From Elusimicrobia bacterium RIFOXYB2_FULL_48_7 (GTDB lineage: Bacteria; Elusimicrobiota; Endomicrobiia; CG1-02-37-114; XYA2-FULL-39-19): 8,066 nt of DNA. A program made the translations under genes and the position numbers. Of the stretch, positions 6,689 to 8,066 are shown one piece after another. Where the stretch lies: the NCBI GenBank assembly GCA_001800495.1, contig MGVM01000092.1, forward strand, positions 1 through 8,066, written 5' to 3'. The notes beneath the pieces are model-generated. The model did no database searches. It was not told the origin of the DNA and saw nothing but the letters and a program-made list of their open reading frames with translations. Numbering within the stretch: position 1 is the first letter of the stretch; every line of letters starts with the position of its first letter.

Positions 6689-7525
6689 ATGAACAAGATC
6701 AGGATCGGCACATCAGGTTTTTCATTTCCAGACTGGCGCGGAGCGGTATACCCGAAGACCCTGGCGCCGAAAGACACGCTAAAGTATTACGAGGAAGAAC
6801 TGGGTTTTGACACGGTGGAGATCAACTCCACCTACTATGCGCTGGTCTCGGCCAAGGCGTTTGACGCCATGCAGGAGAAAACCAGCAGGGATTTCGAGTT
6901 TGTCGTGAAAGGGTACAAGGGTTTTACCCACGATCCGTTCGACCCGCGCCTCGGGGACAAGAAACCCCAGCTGAAAAAAGCCATGGAAGACGTTGACCGG
7001 TTCAATTTCTCCATAGCTCCGCTGAAGGATGCCGGTAAACTCGGCGCGATACTTCTGCAGTTCCCCGTTTTTTTTAACCCGGGCGATGAAAACAGGCAAT
7101 ATATCCTTGACTGCAAAGAAAAATTCAAAGGCGTTCCTTTTATTATAGAGTTCCGCAGCCGCGAATGGGCCCGCGAGGCGACTTTCAAGTTTCTGCGCAA
7201 GCACGATATAGGTTTCTGCATTGTTGACGAGCCCAAACTGGAAAGACTGATGCCGTTTTTAAATGAAGTCACCTCCGGTACCGGTTACCTGCGCCTGCAC
7301 GGCCGCAACAAGAACTGGTTCAACGCGAAATTATCCGAAAGGTATGATTACCTGTATTCGGACGCGGAACTGAAGAGTTTTGTGCCGGAAGTGGATAAAA
7401 TGTCCGAGGCCGCGGATAAAACCTATGTCATGTTCAATAACTGCCACGCCGGCAGCGCCGTGAAAAACGCCCTGACTTTGAAAAAATTGCTGAAAATCAT
7501 AACAAAACAAAATAGGTTGTTCTAA
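6689..7525 (+). CDS. DUF72 family protein (YecE-like TIM-barrel)
   Basis: A 278-residue protein of ordinary length for the DUF72/YecE family. Recognisable family segments are I5-R-I-G-T-S-G-F at the start, V43-E-I-N-S-T-Y-Y, F71-V-V-K-G-Y-K-G-F-T, G119-A-I-L-L-Q-F-P, E154-F-R-S-R-E-W, Y200-L-R-L-H-G-R-N, R218-Y-D-Y-L-Y-S and Y246-V-M-F-N-N-C-H-A-G-S-A. Members fold as a TIM barrel; the biochemical role is not firmly established. There is no signal peptide. The start is placed at ATG 6689, one base after the S51 stop, because an upstream in-frame ATG (6656) would prepend a basic, non-family extension. No clear Shine-Dalgarno precedes it, so translation probably depends on termination of the upstream gene. 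It is the last member of a tight three-gene run that begins at 5483. Confidence 0.92.
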   Translation: MNKIRIGTSGFSFPDWRGAVYPKTLAPKDTLKYYEEELGFDTVEINSTYYALVSAKAFDAMQEKTSRDFEFVVKGYKGFTHDPFDPRLGDKKPQLKKAMEDVDRFNFSIAPLKDAGKLGAILLQFPVFFNPGDENRQYILDCKEKFKGVPFIIEFRSREWAREATFKFLRKHDIGFCIVDEPKLERLMPFLNEVTSGTGYLRLHGRNKNWFNAKLSERYDYLYSDAELKSFVPEVDKMSEAADKTYVMFNNCHAGSAVKNALTLKKLLKIITKQNRLF

Positions 7526-7531
7526 ATAAAC

Positions 7532-7539
7532 GAGAGGTG
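7532..7539 (+). promoter_or_regulatory. Ribosome binding site GAGAGGTG for the aminotransferase
   Basis: GAGAGGTG lies just before ATG 7544 (six bases from AGAGG to the start) in the 18-base gap after the DUF72 gene, and it supports this start. The gap has room for neither a terminator nor a full promoter. Confidence 0.65.
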
Positions 7540-7543
7540 CTTT

Positions 7544-8066
7544 ATGGAAAAAACAGGTTTTATTTGGATGAACGGCGAGATGAAGAAGTGGGATGACGCG
7601 AAAGTCCACGTGCTGTCGCATGCCCTGCACTATGGTTCCGGGGTTTTTGAGGGGATAAGATTCTATAAAACCCCGCAGGGCCCCGCGGTATTCCGCCTGC
7701 AGGACCACATCAAGCGGTTTTTTTATTCCTTCGGCGTGTTCAAGAAGGACGGCCTTCCCTACACGCAGCAGCAGATCGAGGCCGCGGTTGTGGAGCTGGT
7801 AAAGACAAACAAGGTGGATGAGGGCTACATAAGGCCGCTTATGTTTTTCGGCTACGGCGAGCTGGGCCTTTACAATTATAAAAAATGCGAGGTGAATGTT
7901 GCCATCGCCCTGTGGCCCTGGGCGCGCTACCTGGGAAGCCACGCGGTATCCCTGAAAGTAAGCAAATATATCCGGCTCCACCCGCAGTCGGTGGTTTCCG
8001 ACGCGAAGATTTGCGGGTATTACGTTAACAGCATACTGGCGTCCATCGACGCCAAGGAGAACGGGT
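7544..8066 (+). CDS. ilvE: Branched-chain amino acid aminotransferase, N-terminal part (3' end outside window)
   Basis: The frame is open to the right edge and gives 174 residues of a protein that normally has about 300. Class IV PLP-aminotransferase landmarks are F6-I-W-M-N-G-E, the very characteristic H26-A-L-H-Y-G-S-G-V-F-E-G-I-R, R51-L-x-x-H-I-K-R, Y95-I-R-P-L, W124-P-W-A-R-Y-L-G and S152-D-A-K155-I-C-G-Y-Y-V-N-S-I-L-A. K155 is the predicted PLP lysine. The enzyme would move the amino group between Leu/Ile/Val and 2-oxoglutarate in the cytosol, the last step of branched-chain amino acid synthesis or the first of breakdown. The position after K-I-C-G is Tyr where Asn is frequent (GNY). D-amino-acid aminotransferase and aminodeoxychorismate lyase belong to the same fold class, but the HYGSGVFEGIR block fits the IlvE type best. 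It follows the DUF72 gene by 18 bases and may share its transcript. Confidence 0.9.
   Translation, partial: MEKTGFIWMNGEMKKWDDAKVHVLSHALHYGSGVFEGIRFYKTPQGPAVFRLQDHIKRFFYSFGVFKKDGLPYTQQQIEAAVVELVKTNKVDEGYIRPLMFFGYGELGLYNYKKCEVNVAIALWPWARYLGSHAVSLKVSKYIRLHPQSVVSDAKICGYYVNSILASIDAKENG

Noticed and set aside
7331..7981. 216-codon open frame on the minus strand
   Set aside because: It overlaps the end of the DUF72 gene and the aminotransferase, both with strong family motifs, and its own translation shows no recognisable domain; it is an antisense shadow.

Overview
The window holds ten protein-coding genes, all on the + strand. Both terminal genes run off the ends. No RNA gene, mobile element, CRISPR array or intrinsic terminator could be supported. 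The longest gap between genes is 37 bases. Five junctions are 4-base ATGA overlaps, two are 1-base gaps, and the other three gaps are 24, 37 and 18 bases.

The source looks like a bacterium with a Gram-negative-type envelope from a poorly cultivated lineage. The clue is the first gene, which ends in a FlgD-like/T9SS-type C-terminal Ig domain (AYPNPC ... SGIYIFKLTD ... GKIAVLR). Such tails are frequent in Elusimicrobiota, Omnitrophota, Firestonebacteria-like lineages and some FCB bacteria. This placement is an inference from protein style; nothing in the window identifies the phylum.

Layout. (1) Bases 1-428: C-terminus of a large secreted or surface protein. (2) Bases 453-4307: amidohydrolase-2 family TIM-barrel hydrolase, signal-peptide-bearing M28 metallopeptidase, and two consecutive multi-pass membrane proteins of DUF2157-like layout, each start overlapping the preceding stop. 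(3) Bases 4309-5445: a secreted protein with three FG-GAP/VCBS-like acidic calcium-binding-type motifs. It follows the second membrane protein after one base, so bases 453-5445 read as one transcription unit with an envelope flavour. (4) Bases 5483-7525: strong Shine-Dalgarno, then a small cysteine-motif protein (DUF1284-like), an S51-family peptidase (PepE/cyanophycinase superfamily) and a DUF72/YecE-like protein, again tightly coupled. (5) From 7544: the N-terminal ~174 residues of a branched-chain-type class IV PLP aminotransferase, with the PLP lysine inside the window.

How they might work together is mostly inference. The M28 peptidase, the S51 peptidase and the aminotransferase would fit peptide breakdown and amino-acid turnover. 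The DUF2157-like pair plus the secreted repeat protein looks like an uncharacterised envelope module. No established named system (defence, secretion, CRISPR, toxin-antitoxin) is recognisable.
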